From assembly GCF_004011695.2 (NCBI RefSeq), contig NC_082413.1, positions 806,001 to 870,000 on the forward strand: DNA of 64,000 bases. Reading direction: 5' to 3'. The stretch comes from Ascochyta rabiei. Taxonomy: Eukaryota; Ascomycota; Dothideomycetes; Pleosporales; Didymellaceae. This document shows positions 1 through 9,173 of this stretch, piece by piece; the stretch's first letter is position 1; each line of letters opens with the position of its first letter. The notes under the pieces were generated by a model, which worked only from the letters and a program-made list of their open reading frames with translations, was not told the origin of the DNA and did not search any database. Position numbers and translations under genes: made by a program.

Positions 1-822
1 TATAGCAGAACACTGCAGGGCGATTCGAGTATCATGCCATCAAGCCCACCTCAGGCTAGGCGACATTTCGTACAGCATGCAGCACCTTCCTCTCGTACTC
101 CAAGTTCTGTGACCAGACACCCTCAGTCCGACACTGGCTCAGAGGCTACGCCGACTCCGCTCTCTCGGGAAGTAGCATCACGATATGAAGCAATCGACGA
201 ATCCTCATTTGTAAGCACCAGCTCGGCTGGCCGCTCAGATGGTGTTCGCGCCGCAGCACAACTCAAACGCGAATCTTCTGCCAGTGCTAGCGCATCCCCA
301 CCGCGCGCTCACCCTATCCTTGCCAAATTCGCACCCCTTCCACGCATTGAGCCCTGGACAAAAACCCACTACAAGGCCCTTGACAAGCTTCACGCCGCGC
401 ACCTGAAGTACCCTAATCTCTTCTGCTCCTTGGCAGTCCCGCCTACGACTCTGTCTCGCGCCAATGCTGCCCTACTTGCCAGCTTCGCCGCTACAACAGA
501 GAAGAACTACGTCGGCGCCCAGGTCTCAGCATGGGGCTATACGTTTACGATGACGCCTCAGCTCATTACTCTTTGCGAAGTGTTCATGCATCTCCTCACG
601 CTGAGCTCCATCGAAGACTATGAGGCGATGAGTGGTCGTGGAATTGAGATGGGTGATGTTGCTCCTGGTAGGATTGGGAGCAAGATCTCAAGGGAAGAGG
701 TGATGAGGAGGCTATGCACAGTGGTGCTGGGCGAATACATTCGAGCCGATGAGAAGAAAGGGTTCAAAGTCAAGAAGACTGGAGCCCTGAGGATCGTTGG
801 TGCCAGTGGTGAAGAGCTGTAA
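1..822 (+). CDS. Unknown fungal protein, 5'-partial
   Basis: The frame is open from the first base of the window to a TAA at 820-822. The ATG at 34 is therefore not necessarily the start, and the gene probably begins outside the window. The visible part has a Ser/Pro-rich, disordered N-terminal half (about the first 95 residues after ATG34). A more ordered C-terminal half follows, rich in Leu and Ala, containing a WGYTFTMTPQLITLCEVFMHLL stretch of helical character, and ending in a Lys-rich tail. I do not recognise the family and see no signal peptide or membrane anchor in the visible part. Confidence 0.6.
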   Translation, partial: YSRTLQGDSSIMPSSPPQARRHFVQHAAPSSRTPSSVTRHPQSDTGSEATPTPLSREVASRYEAIDESSFVSTSSAGRSDGVRAAAQLKRESSASASASPPRAHPILAKFAPLPRIEPWTKTHYKALDKLHAAHLKYPNLFCSLAVPPTTLSRANAALLASFAATTEKNYVGAQVSAWGYTFTMTPQLITLCEVFMHLLTLSSIEDYEAMSGRGIEMGDVAPGRIGSKISREEVMRRLCTVVLGEYIRADEKKGFKVKKTGALRIVGASGEEL

Positions 823-1084
823 GGGAAGAGTTTGTGATGACATGACTGACGACCTTTGGGTATTATTGGCGTTGGGTTCTTTGAACGTTTGATACCTTTT
901 GCCTATGACAAACCACTTCTAGTATTTCTTTGACACGAAGCCTGTTTCTCAGAGTCATGATACTTTCCTTTCCGCAACAAAAATTGCCCACACCTAAATC
1001 ACGTGACAGAACAGGTCCGCCACCCCATGCCCCCACCCCCCTTCACTCCCTTGCTTCCCATTCCTCGCCGCAGCCAAAAACTTT

Positions 1085-1093
1085 AAAAAAAAA
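1085..1093 (-). terminator. Pol III terminator of the tRNA-Pro gene
   Basis: Read on the minus strand, a run of nine T residues begins five bases after the tRNA discriminator base (1098). A T-run directly 3' of a tRNA is the standard RNA polymerase III termination signal. It supports this locus being, or having been, a real tRNA transcription unit rather than a chance match. Confidence 0.85.
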
Positions 1094-1133
1094 GGACGGG
1101 CCCAACCGCGATTCGAACGCGGGGCCTCTTGCA

Positions 1134-1148
1134 CGTTTGAGACGGGCG
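1134..1148 (-). other. Canonical 15-nt tRNA intron in the anticodon loop
   Basis: These 15 bases lie directly after position 37 of the tRNA-Pro(TGG). This is the place where tRNA splicing endonuclease introns sit in eukaryotic nuclear tRNAs. Without them the loop reads TTTGGGT on a perfect 5-bp stem. Confidence 0.85.
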
Positions 1149-1161
1149 CCCAAAGCAAGAA

Positions 1162-1211
1162 ATGCAGCTCTGTTAGCTGAGTGTGCATTCGTGGACGCGG
1201 ATGTCACTTAC
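1162..1211 (-). other. Spliceosomal-looking intron 2 inside the tRNA-Pro D-arm
   Basis: This 50-bp insertion lies between tRNA positions 24 and 25. It starts GTAAGT (1211-1206), has CTAAC at 1176-1172 and ends GCAT instead of an AG. The branch-like A is 11 nt from the 3' end, as in intron 1. A single G-to-T change at 1162 would explain the missing AG. Confidence 0.7.
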
Positions 1212-1223
1212 TCATACCACTAG

Positions 1224-1273
1224 CTGGATGCTCGTTAGAGCGACCTGGGGAAGCTGGGGTTGTGGGTACTTAC
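1224..1273 (-). other. Spliceosomal-looking intron 1 inside the tRNA-Pro D-arm
   Basis: This 50-bp insertion lies between tRNA positions 11 and 12. It starts GTAAGT (1273-1268), has a CTAAC branch site at 1238-1234 and ends CCAG (1227-1224). These are the same signals as the mRNA introns elsewhere in this window. It interrupts the internal Pol III A box. Confidence 0.75.
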
Positions 1274-1284
1274 ACCATTAGGCC

Positions 1285-1895
1285 GTCTTCTAATTGGTTA
1301 GGAGTGAGAGAGAATGGACGATACATGTAGGTAGATGTTGTGGAGTGAGTGACAGCATTGTGTGTACGTGTTGTGTAAGCGAAGAAAGGGGTGCTTGGAG
1401 AAGAAAGGGCAGGTGGAATTACCATGTGAGACGGAAAGAGGGGTAGATTCGGTTGTTGAGAGGGGAAGTTACGATGAGGTGAAAGCAGTGGACGAGATTG
1501 GTCTGGTAGTGAGCTCAGTAAGCTTTCCAGGAGTGGTAATTAGTTCTTAAATCGACTACCTCGCAGATTTGACGTTCATAAAGTTGCTAAACCGCATGTA
1601 TAACCAAGCACCAAGCTAGGTTACCCAGATCGAGATGAGGATCTCGCATTCTGCGGCAAACGTGTATGCATGTACATGCTCATAGATGAATGAGCTAGTT
1701 CTGTTGGGCGTTGGAAGGCCATGCAGCAGAGCTTCACTTCAAAGAGCATCACAGGCAGCTGAGAGCAGCTTAGAATGTTCAGTCAATGTGGTCCAAATGT
1801 CCGCTTGAAAGTATTTGCTGGATTATCTCCTGGGCTTCTCGCTACTTCGGACAAAGTTCGAGGTTCGTTGGGGGCGAAGATAGTCTCTCCTACGC
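1285..1895. other. Intergenic, nothing recognised
   Basis: The region between the tRNA and the esterase gene holds only short unconvincing ORFs (for example 1362-1550 +). No repeat or RNA gene was seen. Confidence 0.5.
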
Positions 1896-3550
1896 TCACA
1901 ACTTCGACTCCCGCGGCTGGCGAGGAGCACCGACTTTGCTCAACGCACTCCAAAGATTCAGACCCCCCTGAAGCCTCTCGTCATCCTCAATGGCAACGTT
2001 TCCATCTTCCTTGAGCGTACGAATCTGCATGTTATCTTTTGTGCCCCACTGTACCTTCTCACCGTTCAAGAATTGAGCCAATGGCTTCTGGAACGAATCA
2101 GTGACCACTCTCTTCTCCTCTGCTGTCAGGTCGTCGCCGTTGCCCCAGAACCAGATCGGTAGATCCGTCGTATGAGTTGGGCCATACCTCTTTGGCACCT
2201 TTTTATCAACGCAATTTGCTCGCCACTCTATGCGATATCGGTGTAGCAGGTCACCAGCGCCGTGTCGAACTAGAGCGTCTGCCATGCCTCGCTCAAGCGC
2301 GTGGATTTGCACATCAGCGTACACGTGTCCGAAAGCATCGCCCCAGCTCTTGTACCTCTTCGGTAGTTTGTGATCAGCAAAACAGTGCTTCATGAGTGCC
2401 TCCACAGCTGCCTTGGGGTAGTCTGCCTCCAGGCGGCGGAACAGATTGTCGAACCCTGCCTGTGGTGGTTTCCAAGTTCCGTAAAGGAAGTGTTCCTGCG
2501 AGCACTCTCCCATCATGATCTTCACATTGCGCTGCTTCAAACGGTGCGCAAACTTGCCGTTATCAAACTCCTTGATAAGATTGTGTCGGACAAAAACACC
2601 GTCTGTAACAGCGCGGAATTGGTGGATCTTCATCTTATTGCTCGCTACAATGAGCGCTTTTGCAGACAGTGCGCGCAGTTTGGCGAGCTTTTCGGATGGT
2701 CGCAACTCTTTCGGGATGTTTAGGACCTCGAGGAACTCATTGAACTGCACCTGCGATTCTTGCAAACTCTTTGGCTGCAATCCTGGTCCGTTTGAAAGCA
2801 TCAACGCTCTCTTCACAATAGCTTTCTTCTCCGGAACACCAAGATCATAAGCCAGCTGATGGAACACAGAGTGAGCGCCGGCTGAATATCCTGATATGGT
2901 GATGTTGGAAGAATTACCGCCAAAGTAACTGATGTTCTCCAAGGTCCACTGTAGCGCAAGACGCTGGTCCCAGAAGCCCAGGTTGACCTCAAAATCAGAA
3001 CAAGCCTGATGCAACTCAGGTGATGACAGGAAGCCGAATAGATTCAATCGATAGGCAGGTGCGACTACGATACATCGAGTGGGCGAGTCACTGAGGAAGG
3101 CGCGCATGTCCATGTCATTTGGGTTGCCGAATTGAAGAAAGCCACCGTGTATGTAAAATAACACTGGCCATCCTAATCATAGTTAGTTGCTGTTGCCACA
3201 TGTGAACATAGTAACAGACCTCCTTTGGGCGGATCTCCAATCGGAATCCAGATGTTACTCTGCAAGCAGTCTTCTTCCCACAACTGATCATCGAGTCCTT
3301 GCCGAGTGATCTGTGGACACAGCCCACAACTGCTAGTAAACCTTCCCGGATTCGATTTCGTCCCGTAGCGGTAACATGTTGGGAGTGATCTTGGTTTCTG
3401 GAAGCGGAACGGTCCTACTGGCGGAAGTCCGAACGGAACACCGCCGAAGAAGTGACAAAGCGGTTTCGACTTATCGTCGATGTATGTGAGACCTTCAACA
3501 ACACCACGGAATTGGAGGTCTTTTAAGCAAGGTTGAGATAGCTTCGACAT
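1896..3550 (-). CDS. Type B carboxylesterase with C-terminal SKL (535 aa)
   Basis: Exons are 3550-3220 and 3172-1896, separated by a 47-bp intron with donor GTCTGT, a CTAAC branch site and a TAG acceptor. The product is an alpha/beta-hydrolase of the carboxylesterase/cholinesterase family. It shows the early GGVPFGLPPVGPFRF block, an oxyanion-hole HGG near residue 120, and the nucleophile elbow GYSAG with Ser near residue 207. The length is normal for the family. There is no signal peptide, and the last three residues are SKL, a type 1 peroxisomal targeting signal, so a peroxisomal ester hydrolase is inferred. The substrate is unknown. The start chosen is the first ATG before the conserved block. 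Confidence 0.88.
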
Positions 3551-4271
3551 GATTGTGTCAAGTGAGTGTATTGCGTATGGGGGCCAGCTTCAATCCCGAG
3601 GTCCGGTTATCGCAGGCTAACTAGTCCTTAAAAGGACAAGTTCCATCACTCAATCTCTCCATTGAAGCATGCCATCAGCCGTAGTTGCATATGAACAGTA
3701 AAGGTAAAAGTACAACGCCTCTTCTACACAAAGAACCGCAATTCACCACAAGAAGCGCAGAAACAAGTGACGATTTCTGAACAAGAAGCGACGCCACTTG
3801 TTACAAGACGCTTACTTTCGACTTCAGGCTTTTTAACTGTTCGCTAATCTCAGCCTATAATATGTCTTGCATCGCGGTTTTTTTTTTGTTCAGGAACATT
3901 TGTATAACCAGTATGACGCCATGCACTTGTTGGCCCATCCTTTCTATCTTCGTGAACTGTTACACTACAGCATTCTCGGAGATGCTTCTGCAGACGTTAG
4001 CAACGATCGTAAGCAAAAGAGGGTCATCAGGTCTACAGAACCCTCAAATGAAATGTGGCGAGACGCAGGAACGTGAGGAAAGTTGTTTTTGGTGTATATG
4101 AATTCATGGTCATTTCTTTTAACGTGACTCTCGACCCTATAGGCCATCTGGCTTACAGATTGGCAGCCTAAATGTCTGTTTCCAACGACCATACAACCTT
4201 TTTGGAATGTATGCGAGGTGTATTTCTCCAAATAAGTCTCATCGCATCTAGGTGCAGATGGGTGGCACAAA
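3551..4271. other. Intergenic between two minus-strand genes
   Basis: The region contains the presumed esterase promoter and the 3' flank of the carboxypeptidase gene. Overlapping short ORFs here lack codon structure or recognisable domains. Confidence 0.5.
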
Positions 4272-6331
4272 CTAGTAGGCTGAAGTAGCTGTAGGGTAGA
4301 TCGGTGATGGGAAAGCCTGGACATAGGAGCTTGTGAGCGGGACGAAAGAGTTTGTGTGAGTTGCATTCGCCTGTCCAGATGAGGTGAGGTTGGCGGTGAC
4401 CTTCTTCTCACCCGTTGCAATGTCGTAATGGAACAGAGTGCGGTTGAAGTAAGCCAATGCGGCCTCAGCTGGAAAGTTTATCGTTAGCATATGGCTTGAT
4501 CGAGGGGGCGGAAAAGTAACTCACGTTGATAATAGGGAACCTCGTGACCGGATTCATACACTCGTGCAAAGCTGAAGTTGCCATACTGGCGCACCTCGCC
4601 GTACTCAGTACCGTCTACGGTCATGGGCTCGTAGCCGGCGCTGTGGAACTCTTTGCTGTGAGTGTATTCGACTGCAAGACTGATAGCCTCGCCACCGAAC
4701 CAGTTACCTATGAGAGATTAGCGAGTTCCGGGTCTCATGTTGGATAGGGGTCCCACAAATGTAGTCGGCATCTCCATATGCCAAACTGACGCGCACGTCC
4801 TGGTCTAGCAGGTGTTCCAGATCGAGCCTGAAGTTTGGGAAGATGAAGTCTCCAGTGTTCTGGAAAGCGTAGTATATGCCGTTGTTACCGGAATAGTTGA
4901 GCGTGACACCGAGAGCCTCCTGCACTTCAGGCAGATTGAGATATCTCGGATAGTTCGGGGGCGGAGTTGGATCCGAGTAAGGGTGCCTGATGTCGTAAAC
5001 GCCACGTCCGCTGTAATAGTAATACGGCGACTCGACGTTGTCGCGACACATGTCCGCCGCTTCGTTGCAGATCTGCACCACTCCGGGAGTCAACTCGACC
5101 TCAGTGATCGGGGCATCTGCATGATAGTAGGAGCTGTTCCCTTCAGCAGCAGCCCGACATAGAGCAATCTGGTTGAGACATCCGTTGTACATATTGTTCG
5201 CAAATTTCGCGTACGAGTAGACAGTGTCGTTGTAGGCTTTGATGCCGTAGGTACTGGCAGCGATCAGTGAACTGCATGAAATTGTGCGAGTTGTATGGCT
5301 TACTTGTTAACAGCGAACTCGGGGTAGTATTCGGCTTGGACGGATCTATCGAAGTCAGCGAGAATTTTCTCGCAAGGGGAGGTTACGCAACTCGTCAATG
5401 ATACCGTTAATTATGCCGAGTGAGTTGAAGTTGAGTGGGTAACCAGGCATGCTCCCATTCTCAATCTTCAAGTTTTGGTCGTAGAAATAATTGAAGAAAG
5501 CTGGCCCGTAATGTCCACCATACGATTCGGTGAAAAGATTAAACTCCTGCGGGGTTCCAATCTTTGTGTCAAATTTGGGGATAGTGTTCAGCAGCGCTTG
5601 AAGTACATGCTAGCATTTAACAGATCAGTTAATGGTTAGATTGTACCGTTTGACTGATACTCACCCAAGTAGCGGCAGCAGCAAGATCGGTGGTGTCAAT
5701 CTTACCGGCGTTGAGCGGTTCGGAGAGGGGCCACCTTCCGGTCGCCGGCCAGTCGCTTGAGTTATAATGGAAGTCTTCAGATAACGGATTGAAGCTACCG
5801 ACTCCTTGCTTTTGGTAGCTGAAACCTGTGCCGACAGGTTGGGATATGTACAGCATGTTGGAAACGTTGTTCCAGCTGTATGGATTGTACACGGTCGTCA
5901 AGTTGTCATTGAGCATGCAAGGTCCGTTCTCTTCGAAGAGTCCAATTAAAGAGTCTGATCCGGGGCCGCCATTGAGCCAGAGGGTGAACGGATCTTTGGC
6001 TGGGTTATTGCGAGATTCGAAGAACCAGTAGAAGACGTGAATCTAGGCAATATTAGACTGGAAATAGGCTCAGCAAAAGAGTAAAGATACACACATCTGG
6101 TGTAAGGTCCACATATCCAGAGTAACTATCTACGCCTGGAGTGGTCTCGCAAATACCTGGGTTCTTGTATCGGATAGTGACATTGTTCGGAGCCGTGGCA
6201 GTCTTGTAGTCGCTGGTCTTTTTTGGCAAGTACAAATGGTCGCTTCGCTTACTCCATTGCTTCTTGGATACAGCGGTGGCCTGCAGCACAAGCGATGCAA
6301 GCGCCAAGGAGGTTGCTGACTTAGCGAGCAT
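4272..6331 (-). CDS. Secreted serine carboxypeptidase, peptidase family S10 (583 aa)
   Basis: There are seven exons: 6331-6095, 6042-5665, 5609-5392, 5345-5304, 5253-4757, 4707-4525 and 4468-4272. All six introns are 46-56 bp and the phases agree. The N-terminus is a signal peptide ([20 protein letters not shown]). Family S10 landmarks are present in order: the substrate-binding NGGPGSDS block, the catalytic Ser in ESYGGHYGP, the catalytic Asp in [10 protein letters not shown] across an intron, and the catalytic His in [10 protein letters not shown]. The enzyme removes C-terminal residues from peptides at acid pH, in the vacuole or outside the cell; the signal peptide without an obvious anchor favours secretion. 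The intron with donor GTTGCG (5391-5346) is atypical, but it is the only choice that keeps the conserved [16 protein letters not shown] region in frame. Confidence 0.9.
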
Positions 6332-6371
6332 AGTGATGAGTGAGGGCGTCTGTGGTGGAGAGTCAAGAGCG

Positions 6372-6421
6372 GGCGACAAGCTTTTTGGCGTATTTAAGCA
6401 ATCTTTAAAAGGCTTGTCGCC
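6372..6421. repeat. Inverted repeat in the carboxypeptidase promoter
   Basis: GGCGACAAGC at 6372-6381 is the exact reverse complement of GCTTGTCGCC at 6412-6421, with a 30-bp AT-rich spacer. The element lies 41-90 bp upstream of the carboxypeptidase ATG. It could be a paired binding site for a dimeric regulator, which is inference. Confidence 0.6.
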
Positions 6422-6805
6422 TACGCTTATTGGGGTCACTATCACGACTATTATTCGCAGGCTCGGGTCGAAAGCTTGGTTTGCATATGTACAGGGGGTT
6501 TGCTCCTGCCTGAATTGGCCTAGAAGATATGTCTATCTTTCAACCCAAGCCACATCCGGGTTTCCATCCGACCGATCCCACCGCATGACGTTATGGCGAA
6601 AGAGTGATTGCAGATGCTTTAATGAAAGAAGCAACCGACGTTTTCGACTCCCAAAAAAGAACCCATAAGGAAAGCCTTGTTTGTAGTGATGAAAGTTACG
6701 TAGGTCGCATGTGGCTTTTGATCTAGGTATGGAGCCCCACTCTTTGTTAGTGTAGGGAATATTTATGGGAATAACACGTAGCGTGCGTGGACTCAAAAGC
6801 CTCCA

Positions 6806-6833
6806 GTCCTCGATGGTCGCGACCATCGAGGAC
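6806..6833. repeat. 28-bp perfect palindrome
   Basis: The left arm GTCCTCGATGGTCG (6806-6819) is followed by its exact reverse complement (6820-6833), with no spacer. It sits between two gene 3'/5' regions and in no accepted ORF. Confidence 0.8.
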
Positions 6834-6935
6834 CTCAAAACTTAGCACTCCATTATGGCTGTTTGGGACTGTCGTTCTGCGTGCCACGCGCTCTTTCTTC
6901 AGCCGCCGGGTCCGAATTTCGTTCCGCGTCACGAA

Positions 6936-8738
6936 TCATTCCGTAGTTGCGCCTCCATAGAAAGCAAAGAAAAGGCTAAGCCCCACAGTGCTAACCTTGA
7001 AGCAGCCGGCAATAAGCCAAAAAAGTCTCTGCGTGCTTTCCATATCTCTGATGTCGGAGAAGTTCATACCAAAGAAGGATGAGATGAAAGACAAGGGTAG
7101 GAGGATAATTGTTACGATAGTGAAAACTAAGATGGCTTTACCGTGATCTTCCAGTCTCATGTTGACGAGTTGTATCGTGCGATCGATAAGGGTATTGCTG
7201 TTGTCTCGTAGAGCGACAAGGTCGGCGTACTCGCGTTGCAGATTGTCTAACAATTGGGCTGATGGGTCAGATAGGTGGGTTGAGAAAGACAGTTGACGAT
7301 AGGCGGACACATCTGCAGGAGGTATAGTTGTCACTGACGCGTGGGGGTATGGTCGTGTCGACGCGCGCGACTGATCCTTTTTTCTCTCGGGCTTTAGAAT
7401 ATTCTGCAAGCTGCTGACGAGTTCTATTTGCTGCTCCGTGATTGAGATGACGATGTTCAGCTCTTCCTGCACTTGCAGTAGGTCCATAACAAGCTTTGTG
7501 TTAGGGGACCGGTGCAAGCGATACTGTAGATGGCCAAGGTAGCTGGCATACCTGTCTGAGAGACAGAGGCTCATGTCGGACCAGAAGCTCTGATGTAACA
7601 TTCCAAGAGCTCTGCTTAAAGCGGTGATAACATGTGTATAGGCTGTGTAATTAGGTTCGCTGGCAGTGTTCATGCAGGCGTTGCGAATGCCTCGAAAAGA
7701 GACTTCCTCGATTCTCGCTGAGAGCTGAAGAGGTGGCCAGCGTGACTTCCAGCTCTGATTGCTGGAGAACGTAACAACGTGGCGCGCATCCACAACCAGT
7801 ACCCATAGTTCTTCAACATTCAAGCTGGTTGAGTGATGGCCCTACCATCGTCGGACCTTCAGATCCAGATTGCGGTCAGTCAGCCATGGCTTGTGTTTGG
7901 TAAAAACTTGCTGGGATTCTCGATCTGTTGTGTCCCCTAATCGGTAGAAGTGCTGTAAGATTGAGCGCAAAGTGTGTGCTGAGCTTCTCGACGACTGTTA
8001 GCCTTCTCGTGGATCAACTTGAAATCTGAGGGGAGGCGTTTCACCCTCAACAGTCCAATCCAGGAATGGAACACTCAGTAGCATTGGCCCTCCGTTGTCA
8101 CTACTATCTTCATCGTAGCTGCCAGTCAGACGCTGGAAGAACGGAGCAAAATATCTTCCGTGCTTTGAGAATCGTTCTTGCTGATTGACACAATGCTCTA
8201 ACTGATGAAGCGCTGCAGCAATCTTCTGAGGTTCTTTGCTCCAGTCGGATAAGGCAATTAAGCATCCCGAAAGATAATCCGAGTAATTGCTGGATATGTG
8301 TATCCAACGACATTTCCGTAGGTCCAGTGGGTCAGAAGTTGGCGTCTGCATCTTGTTGCTCCTCAAACAATTCATCCACCCAAACTCGTCCGCTAGCTTT
8401 TGGAGGTGACCAAGCTCAGCCCTGGTCACTTCAGCCGATGGTATGCTGCTCGCTGATCTGTCTTTGTCTTCCAGATCTGGCAGCAACGCGGAAGAAAAGA
8501 CTTCGTTCATCTCCAGCATTGAGCCGGAGCCGTAACGGCTCTCATCGAGTCGCACATCGTAGACCTGGATTTGTGCAGGCGAAAGGTGACGATTGCGCCA
8601 GTATGGATCCTTTTGCCAGTCGACCGGTACCGATGTTGTCGCCTTTATGTAGTCCATGGGCCCGGACCGCGCGACACCATGGCTGGTGGTGAGGCGCGTC
8701 CGGGACGCGTTGGATTTTGAGGAGCGAATCACAGCCAC
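6936..8738 (-). pseudogene. CorA-like Mg2+ transporter family protein, broken by stops and compensating indels
   Basis: Two blocks of one reading frame, 8738-7998 and 7823-6936, give the fungal CorA-like architecture. A long soluble N-terminal domain is followed by a coiled-coil stretch, then two C-terminal membrane helices with the diagnostic GMN motif (SSFFGMNFSDIRDMES). The connecting 175 bp is coding-like in the same frame (it reads LQHFYRLGDTTDRE, then FTKHKPWLTDRNLDLKVRRW) but holds TAA at about 8002-8000 and TAG at about 7847. Around the TAG one base seems lost, and about 25 bp later one base seems gained, which restores frame. No intron with usable GT..AG removes both stops without deleting conserved residues. 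Likely a recent pseudogene; sequencing error is the alternative. Confidence 0.7.
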
Positions 8739-9173
8739 GACATTGCGATGGTGTCAGCTTCTGCTGGAACTGCTGGAATCAAACAAGCCGGAATCACGAC
8801 CACAATCCCCTGCCGCCGTCGAAGTATGTTGCTGAGCTTCTCTCGCCTTCTCTACTATGTGGAGGGCCTGTAGTGTTTGACCTTCCAACCCTAGGCTCTA
8901 TACAGAGTACAGCAGGAAACCATGTTCTTGAGTGCTGTGCACGGCCTCCTTTCCAGTCCCTCGGACGAGTGTTTGTTTGCAGGATCACCAGTCGATGACG
9001 ACAGTAAGCGGTAATGCAGAGATAATCATGGGCCGATCGGTTGCACAGGTCGGCTCTCCGCAAATCGAAGCTGCGGTCGGTGTACTTAGCAACAGAATTC
9101 CATCGTGCGGCCTCATTCATCTCCTTACATCTAGGTCTGACGGTTCCGTCCAAGAACAGCATCAGAGTCAACA
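8739..9173. other. Divergent intergenic region
   Basis: This is the space between the start of the CorA-like pseudogene and the start of the DUF2231 gene, so it should hold both promoters. The ORFs overlapping it (8794-9222 -, 8932-9228 +) show no domain. Confidence 0.45.

Larger units (their letters stand above)
1098..1284 (-). tRNA. tRNA-Pro(TGG) gene interrupted by three introns
   Basis: On the minus strand four blocks join into a canonical 72-nt tRNA: 1284-1274, 1223-1212, 1161-1149 and 1133-1098. The acceptor stem GGCCTAA (1284-1278) pairs with TTGGGCC (1105-1099), one G-U pair included; the discriminator base is C1098. The D-arm carries CTAGTGGTATGA, the hallmark of eukaryotic tRNA-Pro. 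The anticodon stem is CTTGC/GCAAG around loop TTTGGGT, giving anticodon TGG (1152-1150). The T-arm is CCGCG TTCGAAT CGCGG. The insertion at 1148-1134 is a normal tRNA intron after position 37. The insertions at 1273-1224 (between positions 11 and 12) and 1211-1162 (between 24 and 25) look like mRNA introns. Intron 1 splits the Pol III A box, and intron 2 lacks a 3' AG, so the copy may be a pseudogene. Stem complementarity across the gaps makes a chance assembly very unlikely. Confidence 0.88.
6332..6935. other. Intergenic with carboxypeptidase promoter and a long palindrome
   Basis: The region carries a 10-bp inverted repeat (6372-6421) just upstream of the carboxypeptidase start and a 28-bp perfect palindrome (6806-6833). 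No convincing ORF was found. Confidence 0.5.

Noticed and set aside
1098..1160. Reading only the 3' half as a truncated tRNA pseudogene
   Set aside because: The missing acceptor and D-arm pieces are found upstream in order, pair with the 3' half and are separated by intron-like DNA.
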